From NCBI GenBank assembly GCA_023213395.1, contig CM041465.1, positions 16,306,001 through 16,370,000 on the forward strand: 64,000 bases of DNA, in the 5' to 3' direction. The notes beneath the pieces are model-generated. The model saw only the letters and a list, made by a program, of their open reading frames with translations. It did no database searches and was not told the DNA's origin. Source of the stretch: Cycas panzhihuaensis (taxonomy: Eukaryota; Cycadophyta). A program made the translations under genes and the position numbers. Shown in pieces: positions 21,205-31,566 of the stretch. Within the stretch, counting starts at the first letter, position 1; each line of letters starts with the position of its first letter.

Positions 21205-21564
21205 GAGATTTGTCTAGCCAGCCTGCCACTCAAGTCTCTCGTTGCCTTTGTTCTGACCTGCTTGTTTCATCTATTGGGTGTCCTCATATCACGCATTATA
21301 CTTCGGCAATGAGGGCACCCCCCTCATTAACTCTCTTCACTTACAGGTCGACCTTTAGATGATGTATATGTAGCCCCTATATTGCCCTCATCTCTGTCTC
21401 CCTTGTCCATGCATTCTGCCACGACACTCGCCAACGCCCTTAGTCCTTACGTTGTTTATATTTTGTTTATATATATATGCATGTGCTAGTGGTGGTTTTT
21501 GGTTGTCAGCATTCACCATCATACCACGCTTCTGAGCAGTGAGGCTCTGCTGCTAAGGGGGCAG
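21205..21564 (+). other. Spacer and polypurine tract before the B 3' LTR
   Basis: No gene is visible. The last 180 bp (from about TGCATTCTGCCACGACACTCGC on) are conserved in G. The tract AAGGGGGCAG at 21,555-21,564 directly precedes the LTR start TGTTTCCC and is the plus-strand primer. Confidence 0.8.
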
Positions 21565-24201
21565 TGTTTCCCAGCTACCGGGAATAGACTCGGGACACAT
21601 CGACTCAGGTAAGCTGAGGTATATGTTCTTACTCCCATCTTCACTCTTGTTTGACTGAGGTTGCTTGGTATAGATTGCCTAACGCATGCTTGCCTTCCAT
21701 TTGCATGATTGCATTGCCTTTTTGCTTGATCACACTACATGTGCCTACCGCACGCCACTTAGCCTATGATAACCCACAGTGGGGGTATTCTTCATCGAGT
21801 GCTACATCCCATATGGCACATAGCCACCCACATCATCTCCACGGCCCCTCAAGACACCTTAGCCAGTCGCATTTCACCTTCGACGACATCCTGCCTATGC
21901 CTAGGGCTACTTTCCAAGTATGATTGGATCCCCAGTCGAGACCCGTCTCTCTTTCCTGACCACTTGTCAGTCACCTGGGCACCAATTCCCAGCTTGTTCA
22001 ACCCTAACTTGCTCCTTGTTTGGCTCTAGACCTCATTTTTGGCTTGATTTTTGCCTACAGGCCCATACCGCTGTAAACTTAGTGGTACCGCGATATTTGC
22101 CACTGCATCTGTGAAGTTTCTTGTGGTACTATTGCTCAAAAGTTTTTTAAAACACGCGGTAATTCTCGCTCTTTTTGTGGAACTGCCACGTGGCACTCGC
22201 GCGTTTTGACTTCCCCGTGACCCTCAATGTTCACTTAGGGTCAATGGGGGATAAAAACCAAAAAGTTCCTCATTTCTTGCTCTTCTTAGCTGCTACAATC
22301 CTCCTCCACCTACTACAATCAGAGACTCCTCAGCTGCTACTCTTCCTACAGAGGCTACTGCTACACATCAGGCTCAGCACCAGCTATCCAGGGCTTCCTC
22401 TTGCAGGTTCAAACGGTGACAAGAAGGGTGGTCTTCACAGGATTCTCCAAGAAAGAAGCTTCAAGGTCCCAAATCAAAGTGGTTTTTCTCACAGTGGCCT
22501 CTCCTCCAAAACCAACCATAAAACCCTACTAAGTGCAGGCCTTTTCTTGCTATTTCCCAGCAAAGATACATTCTTACTCCCTACTATAAGGTACTCTCCA
22601 CACTTGCCTTAAGATTTATACTCTTTCCTTATATTTTTATGAATGAATGCCTAGCATACTTATTTTTTTGTGTGACTTTGTGCCTATCTAGCACTAGATC
22701 CTTGTATTTCATGTTGTAGTGTATCCCTTTACTATCCTACAAGCCTACTTTAAGGTGACTATGCAGAGGGGGTAACATAAAGGAAAGTGGAGGGAGAAAG
22801 GCAGGGCCAGTCCCCCTTGCAAACCTTCTCCCCAAGGGTCTAAACCCTTCTTTTCTTTCCCCCTGCACCTATTGCCTCCCTTGAAGTTGGGCCAGGGACT
22901 TGGGAACCTACTCCCCAAATCTGAACCAGCGTTGGAAGCCCCTTACCACACTGGTTCCAGCCCCTCATTTGCTAGTTTTGGGCACCTCATAAGCCCCAAA
23001 ACCACTCCTTGATTGGTTCACAACCTGCAACCCATCCCAGTTAGACGATTTGCTGCTCATAGCACCTCGTTCTTTGGGTGTGCTTGCACGTTATCCCATC
23101 AGTTTCTCCCCTCTTTGCTTGCTATCCTATGTCATCATTATAGGTCATTTTTCCTTTCTTGAGGCCACATGGGGATTTCCATGGGTGAGCTAGCCATTCC
23201 AAGGCTAACTCCTTCATTTTGGGTACTGGTTGAAGTGGTTGTTTATTGGATTCCTGTTGGAGTTGTTTTCATTGGAATAATATGCATATGCCTTGATTTA
23301 AGTTGATTTCACCTCTTCTATATTTAGGCATATATATTAGATATACTTTGTGGCCCCTCTTCCGAGAGGCAGAGACTTGTGTGTTTGATTGACAAGTTTT
23401 TGTAATCATGGAGTTGCACACGGGATAAACCAGTTAGCAAGTTAGTCCTTTGTTGGTTGTGTTTTCTTGTCGTTCTCTTTTTATTGCTTTACTTCACTCT
23501 ATTCCTTTCACATATTTTGGGGGAGGTAAGTTACCCCTTGCAACCACTCACGGCAACCATTGCCGGTCGACCTCATCTATGCGACGAGTAGAGTGGGAAG
23601 GCGTAAAAGGCAACGAGATTTACAACGCTTCATTCAAGCACTGGATCCAGGTACTCTTCTTATTTCCCTTTTTTGGTCCTTTTTCCTTATAGCTTTGTTT
23701 CTATGCATATGCATGCATATTAAGAAACACGTAGGAAACAAAAAAAAAAGGAAATAAATACATTTCTGCATTTGTATATTTTTTCTTTTATTTACAGTTA
23801 CTTTTATTACACATAGATAGTCTCCCTTAGATGCGAGCTATTCATTTCCTCATTTTTTGACTAGCTTATACGTAGACATCACACTACATGCCCCCCTCTT
23901 ATGCATTGCCTTCTCTCCCCTTTGAGAAGACGCAACCTACTAGGTCCTTTCTTCCTCTTCCCAGCCATCCAAGGGGTAGGAGGGCCTCGCCTTTAGGGAT
24001 GACCCAAGGCCTTGCCTTACATCCCTTTCCCATAATTGCCTAGAAGCAATTAGGCACCTTTGCAGGTCCCAAAATCACGCTCCAGCGCACGGATGCCCTG
24101 CGAGGTGATTCCTTACCGATCTATCTGATTCATAACCCAACCTAGTTCTATATAGTCGTATCTTGCTAAATGTAGGAAGCCACCCCGCGGGAAGCATTTC
24201 A
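21565..24201 (+). repeat. 3' LTR of element B
   Basis: It starts TGTTTCCCAGCTACCGGG and ends AAGCATTTCA, and is followed by the second AGGGG. It is nearly the same length as the 5' copy and keeps the canonical TG...CA ends and several CpG sites that have decayed in the 5' copy. Poly-A regions and pyrimidine tracts are present, but no protein gene. Confidence 0.95.
22160..22258 (+). promoter_or_regulatory. U3 promoter region of the B 3' LTR: G-box and TATA
   Basis: CACGTG at 22,187-22,192 sits at the foot of an imperfect hairpin (GGTAATTC with GGAACTGCC). The TATA-like ATAAAAA is at 22,251-22,257. This copy keeps the G-box that is CATATG in the 5' LTR. In a 3' LTR it could drive only flanking sequence. 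Confidence 0.55.
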
Positions 24202-24206
24202 AGGGG
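24202..24206. repeat. Target site duplication of element B, right copy (AGGGG)
   Basis: AGGGG follows the CA end of the LTR and leads straight into the rest of the copia RNase H codons (GGC ATA AGT GAC TAT). Confidence 0.92.
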
Positions 24207-24705
24207 CATAAGTGACTATTGTGTTACTTTTAGAGGTAAAGGTAATCGGGTTTACGCATATGTTGATTCAGACTTTATAGAAGATTTAGATAAGAGAAGG
24301 TCTACTTCAGGTTATATCTTTACTATTGTAAATAGGCTGGTTAGTTAGATATCAAAATTGCAGAGCATAATTGCATTATCAACTATAGAAGTAGAATATA
24401 TTGTTGTAGCATATGTTTATAAAGAAGAAATCTAGTTGTAGGGTCTATTGGTTAAGCTTGGAAGGAAACAAGAAAAGGTAAAGATATTTTGTAATAGTCA
24501 AAGTGCCATTTACTTAACAAAGAATCTAGCTTATCATAGTAGGACAAAGCATATTACTCTTAAGTACCATTTTGTTAGACAGGTTATGGAAGCAAATAGA
24601 GTGGTACTTGAGAAGGTTAATACAAAATAAAATTGTGCCAACATATTCACAAAACCAGTGCTATTAGAGAAATTCAAATGGTGTTTGACTTTTTTTGGCT
24701 TGTAG
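24207..24705 (+). pseudogene. Copia RNase H of element A, broken
   Basis: This is the continuation of the frame cut at 10,327. It reads ISDYCVTFRGKGNRVYAYVD, then SDFIEDLDKRRSTSGYIF (catalytic Asp and the copia DLDKRRSTSGY signature), ALSTIEVEYIV (Glu), IFCNSQSAI (Asp changed to Asn) and KHITLKYHFVRQ. It ends with ANIFTKPVLLEKFKW and a stop near 24,703. Several Trp codons have become TAG. The joined gene is that of a Tnt1/Tork-like copia. Confidence 0.92.
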
Positions 24706-24762
24706 AAAAGGTGATAAATGGTCTAGGAAAGGTATCAGGTAAATTATTGTCAAGGTGGAGAT

Positions 24763-25418
24763 TATTAGATAATTTAATAACAATGTTTTGGAGGCTAAAA
24801 TTTTGATAGGTTGGCAATGTGGTTTCCCCCCTAAAAATTCCTCGTGGGGATCCAAGAGGGGTGGGAGACCCCCTTGGCCAAGGGATATAGGGGGAGCTGG
24901 AACCCCCCGCAAAGAGGAGGTTCAGGGGTGATAGACTCTAACCCAAAAAGCTAGCAATAAGAAGCATACTAAATTATGCAAAGAATTGAGGTCATTCATT
25001 GAAAATACCCTAGATTCCATGGTCAAGATTTTTGCCTTATATGACTCTCTCATATAGCCTAATTTAGGGTGTTTTTTTATTATGTTGATGGTGTTCGATG
25101 TATTGGATGTATTGTGAGGAGTTGGGTACTAGTTGTCATTGCTATGAGCATTCTATTATAGATTATATGTATTTCTCTATTTTTTGATAATAAAGATTGA
25201 TACCTTTTCTATGTGGATGTTTCCCTAGAACACTACTAGGGCTTTACCACATTATATCAGGTGTATATGTGATGCTTTGGCTTTCTAGTTTATTTATTAT
25301 ATTATCTCTAGTTTAATAACTTGCATATTAAAATTTAGTTTTGATTCCTATAACTAATTACAAAATAGTTTAGATCTTGGTTATAGTTTTTGGTTATTGG
25401 GACCTAGTTTTCTCAATA
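24763..25418 (+). repeat. 3' LTR of copia element A
   Basis: It is about 656 bp, starts TATTAGATAATTTAATAACA (TG decayed to TA) after the polypurine-like AAGGTGGAGATTAT, and ends TCTCAATA. It aligns with the 642-bp 5' LTR of E over its length, including a GC-rich hairpin (CCAAGAGGGG 24,852 with CCCCCTTGG 24,869), a likely poly-A signal ATAATAAAG at 25,187 and GTTTCCCTAG...ACACTA. No gene inside. Confidence 0.88.
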
Positions 25419-25858
25419 AATTAGAAATGCTATAAGAATGACATCATTTTCTTTCATTCATGGTGTTTAGGTCATTCTTACATTAGAAGTTGAGATTCCT
25501 TCTCTATGTCTCATTAAAAGAATTCACTAACGAAGAGTTCCAAAGGGAAGCACATCTCTTGGAACTCAAAAAGTTAGATGAGACCCATTTACAAGCCTTT
25601 TAGAATAATATGGCATCTAAGGCGAGAGTCCAGGTTACTCACGGTAGGCAACTTAGGCCCAAAAGTTTTTTTCTTGGTGATAAAGTATTAAAGTTAGAAT
25701 ATTTCTATGAAAAACAACATAAATTTTCTTTTCAATGGGTTGGTTCTTATTTATTAATCAAAGATTTAAATAATGGAGCCTATTGAATCTCAACAATGGA
25801 AGGTTTAGAACTTAAAAAGCTCATAAACTCTCAATATTTGAGAAAGTTTTATGCCTAG
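25419..25858 (+). pseudogene. Integrase C-terminus of a Tat element (element I), broken
   Basis: Starting directly after the copia LTR, the frame reads RMTSFSFIHGV, LEVEIPSL, ELKKLDETHLQAF, DKVLKLEYFYEKQHKFSFQW, VGSYLLIKDLNNGAY and ends INSQYLRKFYA with TAG at 25,858. This matches the end of pol in F (46,817) and G (40,661), though more diverged. The catalytic core would have been to the left but is lost, since copia A and the LTR of H now occupy that side. The motif ATGAGGATAAACTACG follows at 25,879, as it does after pol in F and G. Confidence 0.85.
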
Positions 25859-26321
25859 TGGCACTCACTACCTCTATAATGAGGATAAACTACGTCTCTA
25901 AATTTCTCTAAAACTATGGATAATTCCTTCTTTTAATTTTTTCCTAACTTGTCTTAAGTTATTCTTACTTTCATCAAAGTTATTATTCATGATCATGTAA
26001 GCCTTTTTGTTCCTTTTAGCATTTGCATTAATCATGGGTGCTTTTTTTTGAGATTTTGGTCTTCTTCTATTTTTTGAGATTTTGGTCTTCTTCTCTTTTG
26101 AGCCCGCAGTTGTGTTATTTATTTTCATCCTTAAATAGAGAGGTTCATTCATTAACTTTAGATCATACATCCAATTGCTAGTCCTTCATCTTGAGGATTT
26201 CTTCTTGGTCATATATCAACTACTATTTTCTTTTTATTATTTTATTATCCTTAATTCTTTATTTTTATGTTTTGATATGAGTACTTATTCTATTGTCTTC
26301 CCTTTATATTTGAAGACACCA
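25859..26321 (+). other. Post-pol spacer of element I up to the insertion of F
   Basis: It opens with the ATGAGGATAAACTA motif (25,879-25,893). A 29-bp repeat TTTTTTGAGATTTTGGTCTTC occurs twice near 26,046 and 26,078. No gene is supported. CACCA at 26,317-26,321 would be the left target duplication of F; the right copy is outside the window. Confidence 0.6.
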
Positions 26322-29300
26322 TGGAATCGTGTCTATGGGATGGTAACTATACCTGGTTAGGATTAGGATTGTCAACAGAAGGCTTTAGAGTGAAGGGGTC
26401 AATCTAACAAGTAAAAGGAAGAACCCACAGAGGGTGTACGTGTGTCAGAATGCAGGTTCGGGACCCACGAATGGTGCACAACTTCCTCTAGATAACTTAG
26501 CTTTGGTTTTAGGGTAGCACAAGTGAGGGATATCCTCAGTTGCCTGAGTAACCTTAAATATAGGTCTTCCCGCCCTTGGATGGCTAGAAGGGAAGGGAAG
26601 GCCTAATGAGGAAGTGGATCCTTGTGGAAGATGAAGGAATATGAATAGGATGTATGTAGGTAAGCAGTGGGAGGTACCTGTTCGTAAAGGTGGTGTTAGG
26701 CAACTACCTCATAGATGAATCTAACCTAAAAATAAAGAGTGACAAGGTTATTAAGTTGGTGTAGGTATGATGGGGTTAAAGGAGGAGGTCTTAGGGGATG
26801 AGTCCTCCTTGAACTAACTGACCTAGAGGGAGAATTAGAGGAACAAAGAATGGTGGCGAAAGAAGTTCCCACCACCCTATGTGTGAGGGAGTTTACCTCC
26901 TATGTGCAATAGTGAAATGATGACTAATTGGTTATGTATGAAAATAAGAAATAATGAAGCATATATATATATAAGACAACAAATATATTTTCTCTCATTT
27001 TCTCTCTAATATAGATACTCACTCTCTTTTTCAGTTTAAAGAAAGGAAAGGGGGAAGAAGAAGAGACAAACCAATCTATCATACCAAATGCACGACAATG
27101 ATGGAAACCTTAGTGGGTTGTATGCAATTAAATAGAAAGAGGGAAGGGGATATCTCCTATAGAATGCTCTTCCCTAAAGTACAAGCTAATGTGCAAATGA
27201 ATGGTGCAAGTTGGTTCCCTTTTATCTTTTCCCTTTATGTTCTTTCCATGCAAATGTGCAAACTTAAAAGTGAAGTAGAGAAAAGGTCTATAAGAGGAAG
27301 GCGACATACCCAGAGAATTGATGCAACTAAAATAAAGTTTCTGTCTTACGCCACACCTGCTTCTTCTTTTCCCTCTCCCAACACACGGGTAGCATGGGGG
27401 TTTCCTTATCTTCCACAAAGCAAAAGAGAGAAAGCAAGAAAGACAAAGGAAAATGAACTATACAAAAGCTGAAATAACTAAGGAAACGAAAAGCAAAGGA
27501 ATGTACTCAGATTATTGCAGTTTGTCCTTCTCCGTGAATGTTGTGATAAACCTACAATCACAAAGGTTTTCTACCTTTTTCCAAGGGACTGCTAGAGTCC
27601 CAAGCAAATATATGTATACATATAGCTATAAAATACTAAAAAAAATATTGGAAGTTAAAGCACTTCAAGTCAAGCAAACTTTTAACTAAAGAACAACTCC
27701 AAATCTCCTCTAAGGCAACAACACAAGATAAGAGATGCGAATGATTAGCCTCGAAATGGTTAACCCTCCAATAGGTGCACCTCCACGCTACCTATAGGCA
27801 TAGGAAATAGTAGGTTGGGACAACCTAATGGCAATAAATAATAAGAGAGACAAACATCATGAGGTTTGCAAATGTTGTCTATTTGCAAGTGTTGCTATGT
27901 GTAGCAAATTGCAACGTTAGCCAAGCCAAGACCTAAGGTGGATAAAAGACACTATTTGGGGCTGGAAAATCTACCCAAGAGAGGCACTCAGGCCTGGAAA
28001 CAACGTAGCAAGGGGATTCATACACTAATATCCAGTGCTAGCCTATTCCCGAAGACTCCCTGGTAACTCAAGAAAGGCATGAGTGGAAGAGAGGAAAGAG
28101 GAGAAGAGGGTTTCCCTTGAGGACTAGGCCTAGCTGGGTATAGATCCTGCCTTGGCTCCTTTTTCTTACTCTTTGAGGTCCTCTCCCCATAGCCTCCTTG
28201 GAGAAATAAAGAGAGGGCAGGAAGATGATGTGGGCAGAAAGAAAAGAATAGAGGGACTACCTCATGTATGCACTAGAAAAAAAAAGAAAGATATTCCTAA
28301 TGATTTAACCTCTTATAAGAAATTTTAAAGGAAAGAAATAGAGCAAACATGAGATAATACCCATTGGATTGTGTTGGAGGCAGGTCTGCCCCTGAAAGGA
28401 AATAATAGATCTAAGGTGCTTAGAGGTGGATCCTTGGGAGAATAATGCAACTTGGAAACAAACTTGTTGAAAGGGCATGGAAGTGAAACTTGGAGTGAAT
28501 CCTTACTTAAAAGAGCTTGTTGGTGAGCCTACTACTGCAGATCCAAGCTGAAGGGTGTAGATCTCAGGCTAGAGCATAGGGAACTTAGGTGTTATAAGGC
28601 ATTCCTATAGAAAACTGGCTATGAAAGAAGGAGAAGAGAGGAGAGTAGGTGGAAGAAGAGAGGGAAAATGAAGTTCTTTTGAGCTTTATACCTAACCCTA
28701 GGCTGAATGGATAATTAGGGTTAGGGTAGGATTCGAGGGGTGTCGAAGCCACATGGCAATTTCATAAAAAAATCAAAAATTTCCATGGCATATTTTAAAA
28801 AAATATTAAGTGATAGTCACCCCCTAACAAACTCCATAATACCACAAAGTTTACCATGGTACTGTGACATTTGTCGTAGTGGAGTGACATCGTAAAAAAC
28901 ATGACAAGAATGGATGCATGGGAGCCCTAGAAGAGGGTACCCCAGGCCTAAAAGGGTCCTTCCCTTTATCCAGGTGGTTGGGGATAGTCATATGAAGAGG
29001 ATGACCTAAACCAGATGGGGTACTAGAGCGGTAGGATTCCTAGGAAATCGATAATTGAAACAAATATGTACCAATCATACTTAGCGGGGTGCTAAAGGCT
29101 GTGATATGGCAAAGGGGGTGTGAACGGATCACATGGGCTGAGTGGTGCTTAGGAAAACATGGAGGTGCATAGGAAGGTTGTGAAGTGCTATGGGGATGCA
29201 TGTCCCACTGATCGTCATAGGCTGAAAGAGTATCAAGCAATATGATTAAGCAACAGATACAAAATGATCACTCAAATGCATCAGTCAGCCATGCAGTAAA

Positions 29301-29411
29301 ATGATGCTTCTATTTACCTTTCTACAGAAGTAACAAAGGAAAAATCTAGAAGCATACTTGTACTTACTTGAGTTGACTTGCCAAAAACCTATTCCTAGTA
29401 GCCAAGAAACA
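26322..29411 (-). repeat. 3' LTR of element F
   Basis: In element orientation it starts TGTTTCTTGGCTACTAGG at 29,411, next to the polypurine tract, and ends ACACGATTCCA at 26,322. It is 3,090 bp long. Positions 26,322-27,724 match 53,728-55,131 of the 5' LTR almost base for base in length. The left flank is element I. It has no gene; open frames near 27,100-27,470 recur in the 5' copy only because the LTRs are duplicates. Confidence 0.93.
28684..28790 (-). promoter_or_regulatory. U3 promoter region of the F LTR
   Basis: On the - strand a decayed G-box CATGTG (28,750-28,755) is preceded by AT-rich weak pairing (ATGCCATGGAAATTT) and followed by the block TAGGGTTAGG and TATAAAG at about 28,684-28,690. 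The order matches the LTR promoters of B and G. Confidence 0.5.
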
Positions 29412-29899
29412 CTACCCCCTTGGCAGTAGAGCCTTATAGATTAGAGGCATAATGTGATGGCAAATGCTGGCAACACAATGTTAGTAGTGCATATATATAC
29501 AAATAATCATAACAATGGTACGAGTCAATAGTGATGGCAAGTTTCATGGCGAAACATATGGGTATAGAGGTAAGGGTAAGATGACATAGGGGCTACCTAT
29601 GTATCACCATATAGACAACAAGCAATGATAGTGAATGAGGGAGATGCCCCCATCGTAAGAGTAGGATGGAAGGGTGGTTAGGACCACACATAAGATCAGA
29701 TAGATGTCATGGATAAAGTGTAATATACAGATACAAGTCAAGAATAGTGAGAGTTGTGTACTAGGATGCTAAGAGTAGAGCAAAGAAAATAAACCTGGTG
29801 GTCACCATAGTTTGCCCTCAATAGTACCTGGCTTTTGAAGGTACGAATGGATCGCGATGTGAAGTGGAAGATGACTTGAGACTTAGGTGCATCGATCTC
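29412..29899 (-). other. Polypurine tract and spacer of element F
   Basis: On the - strand GCCAAGGGGGTAG (29,412-29,424) precedes the LTR start. The spacer up to the RNase H has no gene; its sequence is partly like the same stretch in B (CCATGACACTCGC-type words are weak here). Confidence 0.7.
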
Positions 29900-30321
29900 T
29901 CAAGGGGGGTCGCTAAGTAGAGGAAGGCGATACTTAAGGACGAGATAAACCAAGCTGTCTGCCTCAGTGTTGAGAGCTCAAGGGATGTGTTGGATGTTGA
30001 CAAATGAGAAACAAGCCAACAGGGACCTAGTGGCCAAGGTGAGGGCTCTCAAGCATGGGTACCACACCTTGTAAACCTAGGTGAGATGGGAAACCACAAT
30101 CTGAGAGTCACAAAGGAGGACGATGGGTCCATGGTCGAAGCAGAGTGCATCGGTAAGGGCCTCAATAACAACTGTGTACTTAGCTTCGTTATAAGTGGCC
30201 TTAGGGAGGAAGATCCCAGAGTGTATAAAGTCATGTCTAGAGGATCATAAAGAGTCCACGTAGTAGCAGAAGGGCCAAGGTTGCTACAACTTCTGCCATC
30301 GGTGAAAATAAGTACCACCAT
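29900..30321 (-). pseudogene. Additional RNase H domain of element F, broken
   Basis: From ATG 30,321 the - strand reads VVLIFTDGRSCSNLGPSATT, with the first catalytic Asp intact. After a frameshift it continues GIFLPKATYNEAKYTVVIEA, where the catalytic Glu is Lys. Then come LLCDSQIVVSHL with Asp, and NTEADSLVYLVLKY near the end, with TGA at 29,900-29,902. Place and content equal those of B. F also has the ordinary RNase H after RT, so this is truly a second RNase H in the same element, as known for the Tat lineage. Confidence 0.78.
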
Positions 30322-31566
30322 GACAAAAGGAAAGGAGGTCTCGGTAGAAAGAAAATGTTGACGAGACTGATAAGTGAAGAGGACTCAATGATATAAAAGA
30401 ACCATAAAGAACTCAAGTGGTTGTCAGTAAAGGCCATAAAGGGTAGGGAGATCCAGAGATAAGGCTACCTGAGGGCGAAGAGGACTATCCAATGGATGGG
30501 AAAGAACCAGTGGTGAAAAGGCCCCTCTAGGGCTACCAAAGATCACTTAAGGAAGCGAAACACGGTCCTCAATGGAGGGGATGCTTCTTTTGGGAGACCC
30601 AGAGATGTGAACAGGCAACAAAAATAGATTTAGGATGGAAAAATGAGCCAAATGAGTATAAACTTGAGTGCATGTGGAGGTGGCATGCAAAATGAGATGG
30701 AAGGGGCCTCGCAAGACCAAGGAGAGAGTGCCATAAATGCACCCAAAAGGTCAGGAAAAAGGAAGGCCACAGAGGCAAAATAGGAGATAGACCCATAAGT
30801 CAAAGGTGATTAGGGAAGAGAAATAGTCCCAAGGGCTATCACAGTGAGAGAAACGGAAGAGGTGCCCGTCGAGGCCCCCACCTATATAAGGAAAACTCGA
30901 CAAAAATGGAATTCATTTTCATAGGCTCACGATCGATTTAGAGCCCTTCTCCTTATGCAATGGAGTGCCACTTGAATTTAGAGGCATACAGAGGGAGATT
31001 AGACCATTAGATCGGGGTGCAGAGATAGTCAGTGAGACCACGAAGATGAGATGGCAGTAGTGAGGCCAGATCCAATGAGTGGATCACTTGCTTCCTAACC
31101 CATTTCATTGCTTAAGTTTCATATCTTTTTAGTGTTTTTTGATATAGCAAATGGCAATCTCCTAGAATCTGAATTAGATTCAGTGAGAGGGGGGACTAGG
31201 GCATTAGGTAGCCCTAGTCCCGGTGGGCCAAAGCATGGCCTGCCTAGATAAAACTTTTAATTTTTTTGGGCAAGAAACCCCATAATATGGGGGTGACGTT
31301 GGCACTAAGGAAAAGATCATGGTACTGTGATCTTTGCCATGGGGCTGCTGAGATAATGCTAAAATCTCAATGGGCCCCATGTTAAACTCTACGATACCAT
31401 AGAGTTTAGTATGGTGTAAGGCTAGACAGGCTAAGAAACATAAAAGATGACCCAAAGGAGAGCCAAACCTCTATCAGAGAGGAATGACAAGTAGTCCTAA
31501 AGGCAGGTAGGCAAGCTTAGGTAGATCTTAATTGATTTCTTGGATGTTTTGTAGGTAGTTATCACA
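30322..31566. other. Region between the additional RNase H and the antisense gene of element F
   Basis: The part 30,530-30,800 is conserved with B (GTGCATTTATGGCAC, TTTTGCATGC, GTTTATACTC words) and may be decayed coding sequence upstream of the RNase H. The part 31,312-31,408 is a hairpin cluster: AAAGATC/GATCTTT (31,312-31,335), CATGGGGC/GCCCCATG (31,338-31,381) enclosing TGAGAT/ATCTCA, and TAAACTCTA/TAGAGTTTA (31,383-31,408). It ends 158 nt before the antisense gene. A smaller palindrome CCCCATA-ATATGGGG lies near 31,278. TGTTTTGTAG at about 31,545-31,555 is a possible splice acceptor. Confidence 0.7.

Larger units (their letters stand above)
10333..24201 (+). mobile_element. Element B: Tat-lineage Ty3/gypsy element lacking pol, inserted in copia A
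   Basis: Both LTRs (2,636 and 2,637 bp), primer site, polypurine tract and 5-bp target duplication are intact in position. Inside are a gag-protease region, a duplicated non-coding module, an antisense gene and an additional RNase H. Reverse transcriptase, its RNase H and integrase are absent, so B is a non-autonomous derivative. Its LTRs differ at about 25 of the first 240 positions by my count, mostly transitions, so the insertion is old. B must have been mobilised by enzymes of an autonomous relative such as F. Confidence 0.95.
7490..25418 (+). mobile_element. Element A: 5'-truncated Ty1/copia element (Tnt1/Tork-like), split by element B
   Basis: Copia coding sequence runs from about 7,500 to 10,327, is interrupted by element B, and resumes at 24,207 exactly in the RNase H domain. 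A 3' LTR ends it at 25,418. The 5' LTR, primer site and most of gag are missing. Element E at the right end of the window is a close relative and supplies the comparison (A 7,510 onward matches E about 62,140 onward). The left flank is the LTR of H and the right flank is an integrase of element I, so the two flanks do not belong together and the left end is probably a deletion breakpoint. Confidence 0.92.

Noticed and set aside
27098-27472. Open frame of 124 codons in the F 3' LTR, with a partial counterpart at 54,520-54,711
   Set aside because: It lies within the LTR and recurs only because the LTRs are duplicates; it has a low-complexity basic composition and no domain.
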